This document shows, piece by piece, positions 34,544-45,689 of a stretch of 64,000 bases of DNA. This DNA comes from Thinopyrum elongatum (lineage: Eukaryota > Streptophyta > Magnoliopsida > Poales > Poaceae). The stretch's first letter is position 1, and each line of letters opens with the position of its first letter. Location of the stretch: positions 203,900,086 to 203,964,085 of the forward strand of contig CM022302.1 in the NCBI GenBank assembly GCA_011799875.1, read 5' to 3'. Both the position numbers and the translations under genes were made by a program. Under the pieces are notes generated by a model, which saw nothing but the letters and a program-made list of their open reading frames with translations, ran no database searches and had not been told where the DNA came from.

Positions 34544-35463
34544 ATGGCGGTGCACGAGGAGGGCGAGATCATGCCGACGGAACAGGACCCGACGATGGAG
34601 CTCTCTATGGTCTCTATGGAACTCACCTTGCTCCACTGCCCCTTGTGCCTCCGCCCCTTGAAGCCTCCAGTGTATGAGGTTCGAATACACCTCGTCCGTT
34701 CGGCTGATCGAGTAAGGTGCAGGTTTCTTGATTGATGTGCTGTTCAATTGACTTGTGCAGTGCAAGGGCGGGCACCTGGCCTGCGCGGACTGTCGCGGCG
34801 AGCGCCCCGGGAACCAGTGGCAGTGCCAGAAGTGCGAGTGCGGCGGCGGCTTCGACATGTGGAACACGGCGATGGATGCCATCCTCTCCTCGGTGAGGGT
34901 GGAGTGCCTGCACGAAGGCTGTGGGCTCTACGTCACTTACCATAAGCTCGCCGATCACTAGAGCGTGTGTCCGCTCACGCCCTGCAAATGCCCTGTGCCC
35001 GTCTGTGGCTACGAAGGCCCGCTGCCAGCGCTCCCCCACCACATCAGCACCATGCATCCCATGCCCGTGCTCAGGATCCAGTACGGCAAGGTGCTCCAGC
35101 TGCAAGTGCCAGTGTCGGAGTCGCGGCTCTTGCTGTTCGCGGAGCAGGACGGCCGCGCGTTTTTTTGGTCGGTGGCGTGCTTGACGTCGGCTCGCCTATC
35201 GCCGTGTCGGTCGTCTGCATCAGAGCGGGGCCGTCCCCACCGCCGCACTACGTGGCCAAGCTGTGGGCGAACGGCCCACCGGGGAGGCCAAAGGCAGGAT
35301 CGACGCCGCCAAGGTGGAAATCGAGGTGACAAGCAGCAAGGATCCTGGCGCCGTCGCCGTGCAGGAGCTGACCTTCTTCACAGTTCCGCCCAAGCTGATG
35401 GCCGGGGCTGGGTTGTCGAGGACGGTGTCCCTCCACATTCAGATTGACAAGCTCTCCTGCTAA
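34544..35463 (+). pseudogene. SINA/SIAH-type E3 ubiquitin ligase gene with intron, disrupted
   Basis: Exon 1 (34544-34678, ATG in GAGATGGCG) ends LHCPLCLRPLKPPVYE. An 82-bp intron follows (34679-34760, GT...TTGTGCAG), and exon 2 begins CKGGHLACADCR. The Cys/His pattern gives a divergent RING. A SIAH-type zinc finger follows (VECLHEGCGLYVTYHKLADH, then CPLTPCKCPVPVCGY) and a TRAF-like substrate-binding domain to FFTVPPK and HIQIDKLSC. Stop at 35461-35463. The family transfers ubiquitin to bound substrates. Damage: a TAG at 34959-34961 where a CAG (Gln) would fit, a one-base loss in a T run (35160-35166), and another frameshift near 35265-35285. It keeps an intron, so it came by DNA capture and not via mRNA. 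Upstream to 34261 no clear TATA box. Confidence 0.82.
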
Positions 35464-36465
35464 ATGATTCTACAGTGCCTTCTATTTATCTTAGTAATAT
35501 GCTAATATAGGGGTTAGCTCGGTCTACTTTAGCTTAAGAGATGGTGGATTTTGGTGGCGATGCAGCAATTACTTCGACATCAGATCAGCAGTTAAAGTAA
35601 TTTCCAACAGTGGAACGGATATTTTGTGTCTATTGGATATAAAGATCCTTTGGGTAAGAAGTATAAGCTGCTTATATGGTTGTTTGTTGAGGAAGTGTTG
35701 CATACTTCTGCGAGTTGACGCGACACATCAAAGTAGTACTACTACTAGTAGTACTCACCCGACTGCGCACCAGGCAGACGAAGCTCGTGTCGTGTTGGTG
35801 TCGTGTGCGGCCCGCACATTAACCAAAACAATTCGCCTCCAGCTTAGCCTCTGCGTTTTAAACTTCTCAATCTCAAGGCCAAGGAGCAACAGGAACTTAT
35901 GATAGAGCCAATCGGATGGTTGAGAACACTACAATTCGTTGCTACAGATGCGTGTGTGAGAGCGAACGAGTGCGTGCGTGCACCGTACTAAACTCAGAGT
36001 ACAAGTGTATGTGGGTGGCATCGACCTAGGGAGCTAGAGATGGTGCATGCAAGAAGTCCCGAGAGACTAAGGTGTGTGCGTGGGAAAGAGGGAGAGAGAT
36101 GATATGTGTCGATGTAATGCGTGTGAAAAAAAGACTAGTCTATAGCTCACCAAGAGGCTATTCCTAGCTAACACCTCAATAACCGTAAGATATGTATCCG
36201 ACGGTGCCAGTTATTGCACGTACACAGCAGTAGAAAAAGAAGTACCGTGGCATATTACAAAACTGCTACACCACGGCCAAGAACGCGTGCGCATGTTACG
36301 CCATCCGGGAATAGTGCCGCACTTCGAAACTAGAACAGTCAATAAATTTTGAGCTTGCATCTCGTCACATTCCAAATTATACTACCATGCTATATTTAAT
36401 TGCAAACCTATTCACACCGATCAAAACCTAAATGGTTTCCCACTTAGGAGCATATTAGTACTCGG
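35464..36465. other. CACTA interior, nothing recognised
   Basis: About 1 kb without a supported gene. GAGTTGACGCGACACATCAA at 35712 is the third copy of a phrase seen at 33790 and 34349. The last 100 bp form the promoter of the next gene. Confidence 0.45.
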
Positions 36466-36474
36466 TTATAAATA
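36466..36474 (+). promoter_or_regulatory. TATA box of the alanine-rich repeat gene
   Basis: TTATAAATA, about 95 bp before the ATG at 36563. Confidence 0.6.
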
Positions 36475-36562
36475 CTCTGCTCCAAGATGACTGCACATTC
36501 CTCCTCAACTCCTCATCCATAAAAACAAACAAGTCTTTCATCATCGTTCCCTTGCATCTGAC

Positions 36563-37223
36563 ATGGCCCACATGAGTTTTGGGTCGAGAGATTACTACCA
36601 GGGGGAGGCGAGCATGGAAGCGAAAGCACGAGAGATGTCCCGCCTCGCCGCCGTAGCAGCGCAGAGGTCCCGCCGCGCCGCCGAAGCAGCACAGAGGTCC
36701 CGCCGCGCCGTCGATGCAGCAGACTGGTCCGGCCGCGCCGCAGAAGCAGCAGAGATGTCCCGCCGCACCGCGAATGTAGCACAGAGGTCCTCCCACACTG
36801 CGGCGGCCTGGGAAAATGTCTCGTGGGTAGGCGAGGACTCTCACAGGCGCATGCGCGCTATGCTCGATGACCTGATGGGTCGGATCTCCAGCTGGATGAA
36901 GCTGTAGGACGAGATGAATGCCTCATTTGAAAATGCTACCGCCGTCATCCGGGGACTAGGGGAGCACAAGGCAAAGCTCCGCACCGAGCGCGACCTGCTG
37001 ATGGCGAAGATCGCTGGAAGGGCGAAGCAGGCGGAGGAGACCGCTGCCTTGTTGAAGAGGACGGGCGTCCTTGTTGAAGAGGATCAAGAAACTTATGGAC
37101 GAGAATGCCATGCTCTGCATCGAGTGCGAAAGGCTGGTGGAGGAATCCGTGGATGCTGCCAAGCAGCGTATTAAGGACATGAAACTGATGAAAGAGATCA
37201 TCACCGCTTGCCGCGAGAACTAG
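36563..37223 (+). pseudogene. Alanine-rich 10-residue-repeat and coiled-coil protein gene, disrupted
   Basis: ATG at 36563 (MAHMSFGSRDYYQGE). Residues about 32-82 form five imperfect 10-residue repeats: AQRSRRAAEA, AQRSRRAVDA, ADWSGRAAEA, AEMSRRTANV, AQRSSHTAAA (30-bp units in DNA). A stop TAG at 36905-36907 sits where CAG would fit (KL, stop, DEMNASF). The frame then continues as a long helix (LGEHKAKLRTERDLLMAKIA, AKQAEETAALLKR). A frameshift near 37060-37080 leads to LMDENAMLCIECERLVEES and MKLMKEIITACREN, stop at 37221-37223. About 220 residues if whole. No family recognised. The repeats and helices suggest an oligomerising coiled coil. Confidence 0.6.
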
Positions 37224-37835
37224 TCTCCGCGACCTGCAACGCATCAAGAAAGTAGAGATCAGCTAGCCAGATCATTGTATGCGTCTTCCTTCTTCTTTTG
37301 CCCTTGTGTATTTCGGACATAGCCGCATGTGGCTTTTTTAATTATCTTCCTAAATATGTAAGACAATTATTATCCACTGTCGTCGTCCTTATATATTCAT
37401 CAGTCTTGCTATAAGTCACAGTAGATGCTATATAGGTCCGCCGGATCTTACATCAAGATCCGTGCAAAATTTTCTTTTCAGATTTTCTTTTTTCTCTCTT
37501 AAATCTCAGTCAAGTGAGACATACCACGCCATTAAATAGGGCTCGGGCACCATTAATGGAAACCTTGGGAGAGAGGTGGGTGACAGATGGAGGTCAAAGG
37601 GCTCTCCTCCCGATAAGCACGTGCAGGGGTCTGATTGTACGCCTCCCGTACTCAAATAGCTACCCCGCACGGCACCTCCTAGCCAATAAAAAAAGGGGAC
37701 GTGTGGTGGCACGTAAATGGTAAGTAGAACGCCCACGGTTTCAATAATACTTGTGTTTCCGATTGTAATGTGACAACACTTGTTCCAAAATGACTTTGTT
37801 AATTGTTAATGTGTGCGCCTTCGCAAATCAGACAG
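37224..37835. other. CACTA interior, nothing recognised
   Basis: 3' flank of the repeat gene, then AT-rich sequence without a supported gene. Confidence 0.45.
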
Positions 37836-38850
37836 CAAAATTACCATAGCATGTTGGTGCCATGTCATGACACCAAGCCAAGTTTCATGATTTTCATGCG
37901 TGTTTTGGATTTACAGGAATTAAAAAACCAAGTTTCTCAATGTTTCCGGCCGAGCCATGACGCCCAGATGTTTGAATTTCATTCCCATTTCTTGCATGGG
38001 ACCTAGAAATTTACCCGAGGACACACATGTGATTTTTCAACCAACTTTGGTGCACTGGAGCATGTGCTTGTAGTTCAAATTTGAATTATGCCATTTCCAT
38101 GACCAGAACTCAATTAATGTATAAAAAAGGCCAAACGAACCGGGAATAATTCCAAAATTTAACACGACACTCATATAGTTCTATGTTTCCTCTGTAAAGA
38201 AAATCAAGGGGGGGGGGGGGGGGCAGCGTATATCGTTTCGCACAAAAAGGTGACACGTTCCTCTCAGAACCATGAGCCTTCTTAGAGAAGCTCCGTTTTT
38301 GCAGAAGCCTTAACCAAAACTTGTTCCAATTCGGCCAAATTTTTTACCACAGCATGTTAGTGCCATGACATGACACCATGCCAAGTTTCATGATTTTCAG
38401 GCGTGTTTTGGATTTACAAGAATTTAAAAACCAAGTTTCTCAATGTTCTCGGCCGAGCCACGACGCCCGAATGTTTGAATTTCATTCCCATTTCTTGCAT
38501 GGGACCTAGAAATTCACCCGAGGACACACATGTTATTTTTCAACCAACTTTGGTGCACTGGAGCATGTGCTTGTAGTTCAAATTTGAATTATGCACATTA
38601 AATGACCAGAAACTCAATTAATGTATAAAAAAGGCGAAACGAACCCGGAATAATTCCAAAATTTAACAGGGCACTCATATAGTTCTATGTTGCCTCTATA
38701 AAGAAAATCAGGGGGGAGGCAGCGTATATCGTTTCACACACAAAGGTGACACGTTCCCTCTCGGATCCACGAGGCTTCTTGATAGAATCTCTGGTTTGCA
38801 AGAAGCTTATACCAAAACTTGTCCCAATTCAGCCAAAATTTATACATATG
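37836..38850 (+). repeat. Tandem repeat, two units of about 505 bp
   Basis: Unit 1 (about 37838-38342) and unit 2 (about 38343-38850) share CATGCGTGTTTTGGATTTAC-type, CGAGGACACACATGT, CATGTGCTTGTAGTTCAAAT and CAGCGTATATCGTTTC segments. A run of 16 G at 38208-38223 in unit 1 is shorter in unit 2. Non-coding and satellite-like. Confidence 0.85.
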
Positions 38851-39696
38851 AAAACAGGGTTTATATTATCTTGAACATCTCGCTACCTAGTCCAATGTAC
38901 TATGATTTGAATTCAACATAAAATGGATACAAATATTTGAATTGGAGATCGTATGGTACATGTAGTTCATATTGAAATATGATTACTACTATATGCATGT
39001 TTTCTGTTATCAAGATAATATTTAAATGATGGTATAACTTGACAACAATCGTATTCAAATAAGGAAAATTGATTCAAATTTAGTCCATATGGTAGACAAC
39101 AATATATATATTCTTAGGGTGGAGTAAAATGTTCATATAAGATGGAAGATCAAAATGTAGCACTACATCCATTATAAACCGCAAGATCACCTAACGATAT
39201 ATTCGAATTCAACATAACGTGGATTCAAAAATTGAAATTCGAGATCCTGGCATTTGTAATGTTATAAAAAGGGACATGACTCTTTCTTGTGGTGGGAATT
39301 GATTTGTTTTTTGTTGTTGTTGAGGGAAGTGCGAATTGATTTGGTACTGTACAGGCTAATCTTGTTCTCCCGATTTTGTTTACATTTTTCTTGTAGTTTT
39401 TTTAATGGCATTTATAGCAATATAGTAAAAGGGGACATGACTCTCTTGTGTCTTGTATGAATTATTATTTTTGTACACGTTAAGTTTGTTCTTTCGAACA
39501 TGGAATCCGCGCCTTGTTATTCCAAAATTTTCAAGCTTGAGTATCTTTTGTCTCTTCTGCTGTGAAACTCCCGCCTCTTCAACCCGCGCCGCGCCTTGTT
39601 ATCCTGAAATTTTGACGCGCGCGAAAACTCCCTCCTAATCCGAAATCGGTCCCGTAGCCCAGGCACGCGAAATCCCCCTTCTACCCCTCAGCGAAA
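38851..39696. other. AT-rich CACTA interior, nothing recognised
   Basis: No supported gene. GGGACATGACTCT recurs near 39270 and 39432. Confidence 0.45.
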
Positions 39697-40315
39697 ATGC
39701 CTCGAAGTCGCATGGTCGAAACCGGTGGGGGTATGTTCATAACTTACCCCACATTTCGGACAAGCGCGTCCCTAAGCCATGGCTCTCCCTACCTTCCCCT
39801 TCGTCCCTCCCATTCATACACCGAGGCCGCCAAAACCCGTGAAACCCCACGCTCCTCCGTCGGCCTCCAGACCGCCACCCAGCAGGAGACTCTTCCCCAA
39901 CGACGTCGTCCACAGCAACAGCTCGACGTCCCTCATCCACCACACCGGATGAGGATCCTTCGTCGATCTCGTTGTCCGCCAGATCAGCTGCCCCGTCCTC
40001 CACCTCCAAGGAGCTGCCCCGATGTTCGCCTCGTCTATCGCGCCACCTCCATCCCCACAGCGCCGTCTCGACCTGCCCCACCGGCACCGCAGCACCCTCA
40101 CCAATTCCTCTGATGAAGCCGAGGCCTACTCGGCGCCACCAAGGAGGTTCTGCACTCACCGCTGCATTTTATCTTTTATTAGATCTCACGGGGCTGCCGG
40201 TGCTAGATACCGAGCAGCCATGGCGGGTCTCCATCGATGGCGCCGTCACCGGCCACTTCCTCCATGGCGTCTCTCCCCCATGTCGTTGCTTCCTCGGCGG
40301 CGACTTCCACACTAG

Positions 40316-40620
40316 CACTAGCTACTGCTCTAGCTCTCGCTCGCGCTACGGCTCTATTCTTGCTGTCGGTCGCGCTGTTGCACTGCTCTTGCTTTCGTTC
40401 GTGTTGCTACTCTGCTTTGCTACTGCTGTCGGTCGCGCAGCTGCTCCGCTCTTGCTCTCGTTCGTGCTGTTGCTCCGCTCTTGCTCTCGTTCGTGCTGCT
40501 GCTCTGCTCTTGCTCTCGCTCGCGCTGCTGCTGCTACTGCTGCATGACCTGCGGCAGCTACAAGAGTTGCTGCTTTAGCACTCGCTCGCGGTGCTGCTGC
40601 ACGAGTTGCTCTCTGCTATT
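40316..40620 (+). repeat. GCTCTCGCTCG-type minisatellite
   Basis: About 36-bp degenerate tandem units (TTGCTCTCGTTCGTGCTGCT and variants), seven to eight units. It gives Leu/Ala/Ser-rich or Arg-rich open frames that are compositional artefacts. It lies in what would be the first intron of the multi-exon gene. Confidence 0.75.
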
Positions 40621-41295
40621 GCATTCCCTGCTCGAGCGGCTGCTGATTTAGATCACTGCTTCTCTGCTAGTAGTGCTTGAACGCCCTAAACTTCTATTGC
40701 AATGCTCTGCTACTAGTTCAATCAGTTTCGATAGTAAAATTCAGTTTTGACTGTAAAGTTCAGTTAAGTTCAGAGTAAACAGTATTTACAGCATCTGTCG
40801 GAGCGGCCGTGGCGCGGCTGATGCATTTTACGTCTAGCACTAATTGGTGATGTATTTTACATCATCAATTGCAGATGCTATTAGAGTCCCACTTCAGATT
40901 AACGTTGTATGTCTTGTCCTGCTTCAGCCTCGCCGTCGTACACCTCACCAGAGCTACTCCAACGACGGATCCGTCCATCACAGCAGAGCAGTACCCTCGG
41001 CGCCATCTCCAGAGGCCTCAGATCTTCTTCCCCGCCTCCGACAGTCACACCAGCATCACCATCCTCCACGTCCAACCCAATGATGCTGAGGTCGACAAGG
41101 CTATGCCAAAGAGGTTGTACACTCGTCGCATCACTTTCAGTTTAGCAAAGTTAACAGGGAGAAAACTAAATGCTCTTTTGAACCACAATTTGAATCAGTT
41201 TAGCAAGATAGCCATTATATGATACTGATGTGGACCAAATCTGTATTTCGAGGGCAGGCTTTAGCCTGTTGAAGACTGCCTACTAGTATCGCCAC

Positions 41296-41750
41296 TGGTT
41301 CAAAGAAAAAGTGAAGGAAAACATAGGAATTGGAAACTTTACTATGGTACTACTATTCATGCATTTGGTTAGAAGGAATGGAGCAAAGCAAAACTGGAGG
41401 ATATTTTTTTCCTTTGGTGTCTCTTTCAAAGAAAAAATGTAGGAATTTTAATATCCACTTGGACGTCCTTTTCAAATTAATATGCATGAAGAACAGGACT
41501 AATTGCATTACTGGCATAATAAGATTCTTATTTTACATTTTCATGTGGTTTGACTTTAATTTGACCATGTTTCTCAATTCCTGTATTCTTCCAATTCATG
41601 TGAACCAAACACCCAGGTCGACAGAAATCCTATGTTTGCAAATGCTCTGTTCTGCACATGCATTCCTATCCTATTCCTGTGTTTTTCCTGTCCCTACGTT
41701 TTTAGAATCCTCCAAGTCTAAGGAGCACTTACAGATTTACTTCATTTTTA
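41296..41750. mobile_element. Possible MITE in an intron of the multi-exon gene
   Basis: Ends resemble each other in inverse orientation (AGTGAAGGAAAACATAGGAA against TTCCTATCCTATTCCTGTGT), and TTTCAAAGAAAAA occurs three times. Boundaries and class are uncertain. Confidence 0.35.
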
Positions 41751-42697
41751 GATAGGTGTCAAAGAAAACTCTGTGTGTTATGTCCTGCTCCTGCCGTGTC
41801 GTCATCCACCCCACCTGAGGTGCACCATCGACGGAAGCGTTCACAGCAGTAGATTCCCCCTGCAGACTTTCTTTCGCCGCCTCAGATCATCTTCCCCGTT
41901 GCCGGCAGCCACGCCAACTGCATTACCATCATCGACTGAGCAGATGAACCTGAGGACTACACAGTTTCAGAAGAGAGGTCGCACTCTTTCGTGTCTGCTT
42001 ATGTTATACATCGGTTATTATTACCTGCTACTTTATCATCCTGTTCACCTCTGAGACTCCGAGTCAGGTCCAAACTAATGTTCAAACTTGAGTTTTAAAA
42101 TGCCTGTGGGGCACATATCGAGGCAGCAATGAATAGTATTTGTCTACTATCTGGTTCATCTAGGGTCTTCTATGTGGTTCATGTTGGGTGAGCAACAAAT
42201 AGTAGATGATCCATCGTCTATCTTTTTAAACTGAAGCTATAATCTGCCTGCTATCATTAGTTTTGGATCTATCCACTCGTTTGCTACCATCAGTCTTGAT
42301 TTCTGCATGCACCCCTTAGGCCTTACATAATCTAACTACGTTTTTTATTATGCATGTCAGTTATGGTACACAATCGTACTGAACATGTAGAGAAAAAGAG
42401 AAGACCGTTACGTGGGAATATAATGTCATGCAGACGCCGCTCCATGGTGGGCGAAGTGGCCCCCCCTCCCCCCATTCCAGATTGTATTCCAGAGGAAGAT
42501 AACTGTTTAGAGGGGGATTCAGAGGGAGCCGACCACTCCTATTTACCCCCTGAGGTGCTTGCTCTAACCTGGCATGCTGATGTTGGTCATATCATGCATA
42601 TGGCGCCTCGCATTGCTTACATTATACATCTTATATGTCATCAGCTTAGTTTAGATTTGCTTTGTGTGAATGCCACCTATTTGGTTTCTATATCATA

Positions 42698-42858
42698 CTC
42701 CCACCATTCCTAAATATTTGTCTTTTTAGAGATTTCAACAAGTGACTACATACAGAGCAAAATGAGTGAATCTACACTCTAAAATATGTCTATATACATC
42801 CTTATGTGGTAGTCCATTTGAAATCTCTAAAAAGACAAATGTTTAGGAACGGAGGGAG
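42698..42858. mobile_element. Stowaway MITE, 161 bp
   Basis: CTCCCACCATTCCTAAATAT at the left, inverted TTTAGGAACGGAGGGAG at the right, TA at both flanks (42696-42697, 42859-42860). Same length and close sequence to 33034-33194. It lies in an intron of the multi-exon gene. Confidence 0.9.
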
Positions 42859-42859
42859 T

Positions 42860-44060
42860 ATATGTGAATTATGCAATGCCATCTTCTTTAGCCAGGCATC
42901 ATATACGTGAATCATGCAATGACATCCTGTTTAGCCAGTCATCGTATATGTAAATTGTATCGTGCCATATTTTTTTTTAATAATGTATTCCATTTGTCAA
43001 CAATGTTTATACATTCGTCTACTCTTCATGTGCATCAACCATTTGAGTCGGTCATGGGAAAATCTAGAGTGAAAACAAGGTCTTCTGAGCAGTCAGTGCT
43101 ACCTGTCGATGCAGATTTCTTGCTGGTTACAGATAGCTCCTCATAGGAGGATTCAGAGATAGATGACATGTCGTATTCCCGCCCTGAGGTGTATGCTCTA
43201 ACTTGGCAGGGTTATATTGCTCATATTATTCATATGGTGTCTTGCATTGCCATGCCATCTGCTTAGATTAGACATGCTTTGTGTGAATGCCTTCTGTTTG
43301 CTTTCTATATCAGATATGTGAATTATGCAATGCCATGTTTTTTAGCCAGTTATCATATATGTGAATTATGCACCGCCATGTAGCCAGGCATCATATATGT
43401 GAATTATCTCATGCCATCCTTTTTTGCATTACGTATTCCATTTGTCGACAATCTATGTATATTGAACTACTCTAATGTGTATCAGCCATTTGAGCCGGTT
43501 ATGGAAAAATCTGGAGTGAAAACAAGGTCTTCAGGGCAGGCAATGGTACCTGTTGAAGCATATATCTCGATGGTTACTGGTAGCTCCTCAGAGGAGGATT
43601 TAGAGATAGATGGCCAGTCCTATATCCCACCTGAGGTGTATGCTCTTAACTTGCAATGTTTATATTTCTCATATCATGCATATGGTGTCTTCATTGCTTA
43701 GTTTAGACATCATATACACAATATTCAATGCCATCTGCTTAGTTTAGAGATCATACATGCAAGTGCCAGCTGCTTAGTATATGAATCAATTATGTGAATT
43801 ATATCATGCCATCCTGTATACTTAGACAACATGTATGTGAATTATTTCATCCCAACCTATTTTAGAAAGACATCATATAGTTTTGTCATGTCATCCTGTT
43901 TAGATACTCATCATATGTTGAATTATGCCATTATATCCTGTTAAGTTATCCATCATATATCTGAAACTGTGTCATGCTATCCTTTTTAGTTAGCCATCAT
44001 ATATGTGAAATTGTGTCATGCTGTCCTGTTTGGTTAGACAACATATATGTGAATTACCAC
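42860..44060 (+). repeat. Dispersed intronic repeats, unit about 40-50 bp
   Basis: More than a dozen degenerate copies of CATCATATATGTGAATTAT plus GCCATCCTGTTTAG, filling the sequence between the duplicated exons. This indicates that exons and introns were amplified together. Confidence 0.75.
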
Positions 44061-45689
44061 ATTTGTCTATCATACAATGTCTGTACTTTCAATTTCTTTT
44101 CTTGTTTCTCAGCCATTTGAATTGGAGGGGGTGATGGCAGTATCTAAGGGAGTAACAACCCGTTCTTCACAAAAGATGGTGCTACCCGTCGATGCAGATA
44201 GAACCATGGTTGTACTGGCCCATGAACTAGCCCCACCACACATAATCGAGACTCTTCCAGATTGTACACTTATACCGTTGGATAGAGAACCAGCTACACC
44301 CCATCTACCCCCAACCCCAGCGGATAGTAACCCACTTCTAGTTGACACAGCACCATGTCCACCACAGAGTACCCCCACACGAGCAGTTTGTAAAGCAACC
44401 GCAGTGCCCAAAGCACGAAGACCACCATAGCGAACCCAAGCTCCACGTTTAAAGCAGAAGAGCAACTGTTCTCAGGTCAGATTCCGTAGCTATGGTCTAT
44501 GGTCCTTTGCTCTTGCATCACTGTATTTACTCATACCAACTAATTTCGAATTTGAAGGATCCAATTGAAACTCCAATGGCGCAACAGGTATGTTTTAAAC
44601 CTATTTCTTTAACTGGATTGCTGTGCTAACTTCTTGCTCTATGTTGATTTCAGTTTCAGTTGTATAAAAAGTTATGTTCTCATGTCATGCACATTACAAG
44701 TGTTGCCAGTGCTGTGTAGTTTCCCACACTTATATTCTGTCTATGCTGTTCTGTCTTAAAAATATATGATTTGAACTGTGTCTCTATCTTGATTTGGCAA
44801 CATAAACTAGAATGATATGGACAATACAGTGACCATAGTAAATAGATATATGTTTGTTTCATGCTGTTATCCTGTCCACCTTACTACTGAACCGGTTTAC
44901 CAAAATGAGTTTCATATACTACATGCTAATATAAGCCTGTGATGTGTCTGCTTGTTTCTCTTGTAGAATGCGAACAGAATATTGGAGAAGAGCACCCCAT
45001 TATGCAATGGTAGAGAAAGTAATGCAGATAAGGTTCAAGATAGTGAGACAAACCTGTTGGTCTCCAAGAAAGGTGATAAAACTATCTTGTATATAGTGAG
45101 ACAACCCCAAAGTCCTGCATTGATGTAGTGTTCGAGTTACTAGCCACTACCGCTGGTACAAGCTCTTTGAACTCGCTGCCTGAATCACTTCGGCTTCTTC
45201 AGTCTCAGCTACAAGCTGAAAGGCATCAGTCAGCTGTGCTATGGCAAGAAGCCGAAGGACTGAGGAAGTTCCTGCAGAACTCAGATGCATACTTTCTGGT
45301 GCAACAGCAAGCGCTGGACGATTTTAGCGCCAAACAAGAGAAAACTAATAAGCTTGCTAAGCTTCTTGCCAGCATGGTGGGTATCCAGGATATCGTTTCT
45401 TGAGCTCTTCTAAAGTGGTTTCAGTTGTGGACTTGTTTTTCTGCCGCGTTTATTTTCACTGGTGGCCAATTTAGATGCCCAGTGTATGTAATATGCTGCT
45501 TTGTTCACTATATTTGCACTGGTGGCCAACTTTGATGCCCAGTGGATGTAATATTTGTAATAGCCGTAATAGCCTAGCATAAATTGCTTGCTTATTTATT
45601 TCCTTATTGTCTTGTTTATTTTTTTGCTGGTAGTCGCTGCAGTTCTTTTTCCTCGGTAACCTTTTTATTAAGAAGTAGTCCTGCTCCCT

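Larger units (their letters stand above)
39697..45403 (+). pseudogene. Degenerate multi-exon gene with amplified exons, possibly the CACTA TnpA-type gene
   Basis: No single long ORF, but exon-like blocks in order. Pro/Ser-rich exons end in a conserved donor context AAGAG|GT or AAGGAG|GT at about 40146, 41117 and 41979. Acidic exons follow a splice-like CAG/CAA|CCATTTGA: about 43040, 43482 and 44112, with K.GVKTRSS, (L/V)PV.A and SYxPPEVxAL motifs (also at about 42530). Last comes a helical C-terminal segment (45140-45403: PESLRLLQSQLQAERHQSAV, then stop). Internal stops (43145 in exon 2) show decay in places. Position next to the right subterminal array, basic/acidic exons and a coiled-coil end suit a TnpA-like DNA-binding protein, but I see no defining domain. 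Confidence 0.4.

Noticed and set aside
34544..35463. SINA-like sequence as an active host gene
   Set aside because: It carries one stop and two frameshifts and lies inside a CACTA, itself inside an LTR.
40237..40620. Leucine-rich hydrophobic ORFs that look like membrane proteins
   Set aside because: Produced by the TTGCTCTCGTTCG minisatellite; the frame is not preserved between units.
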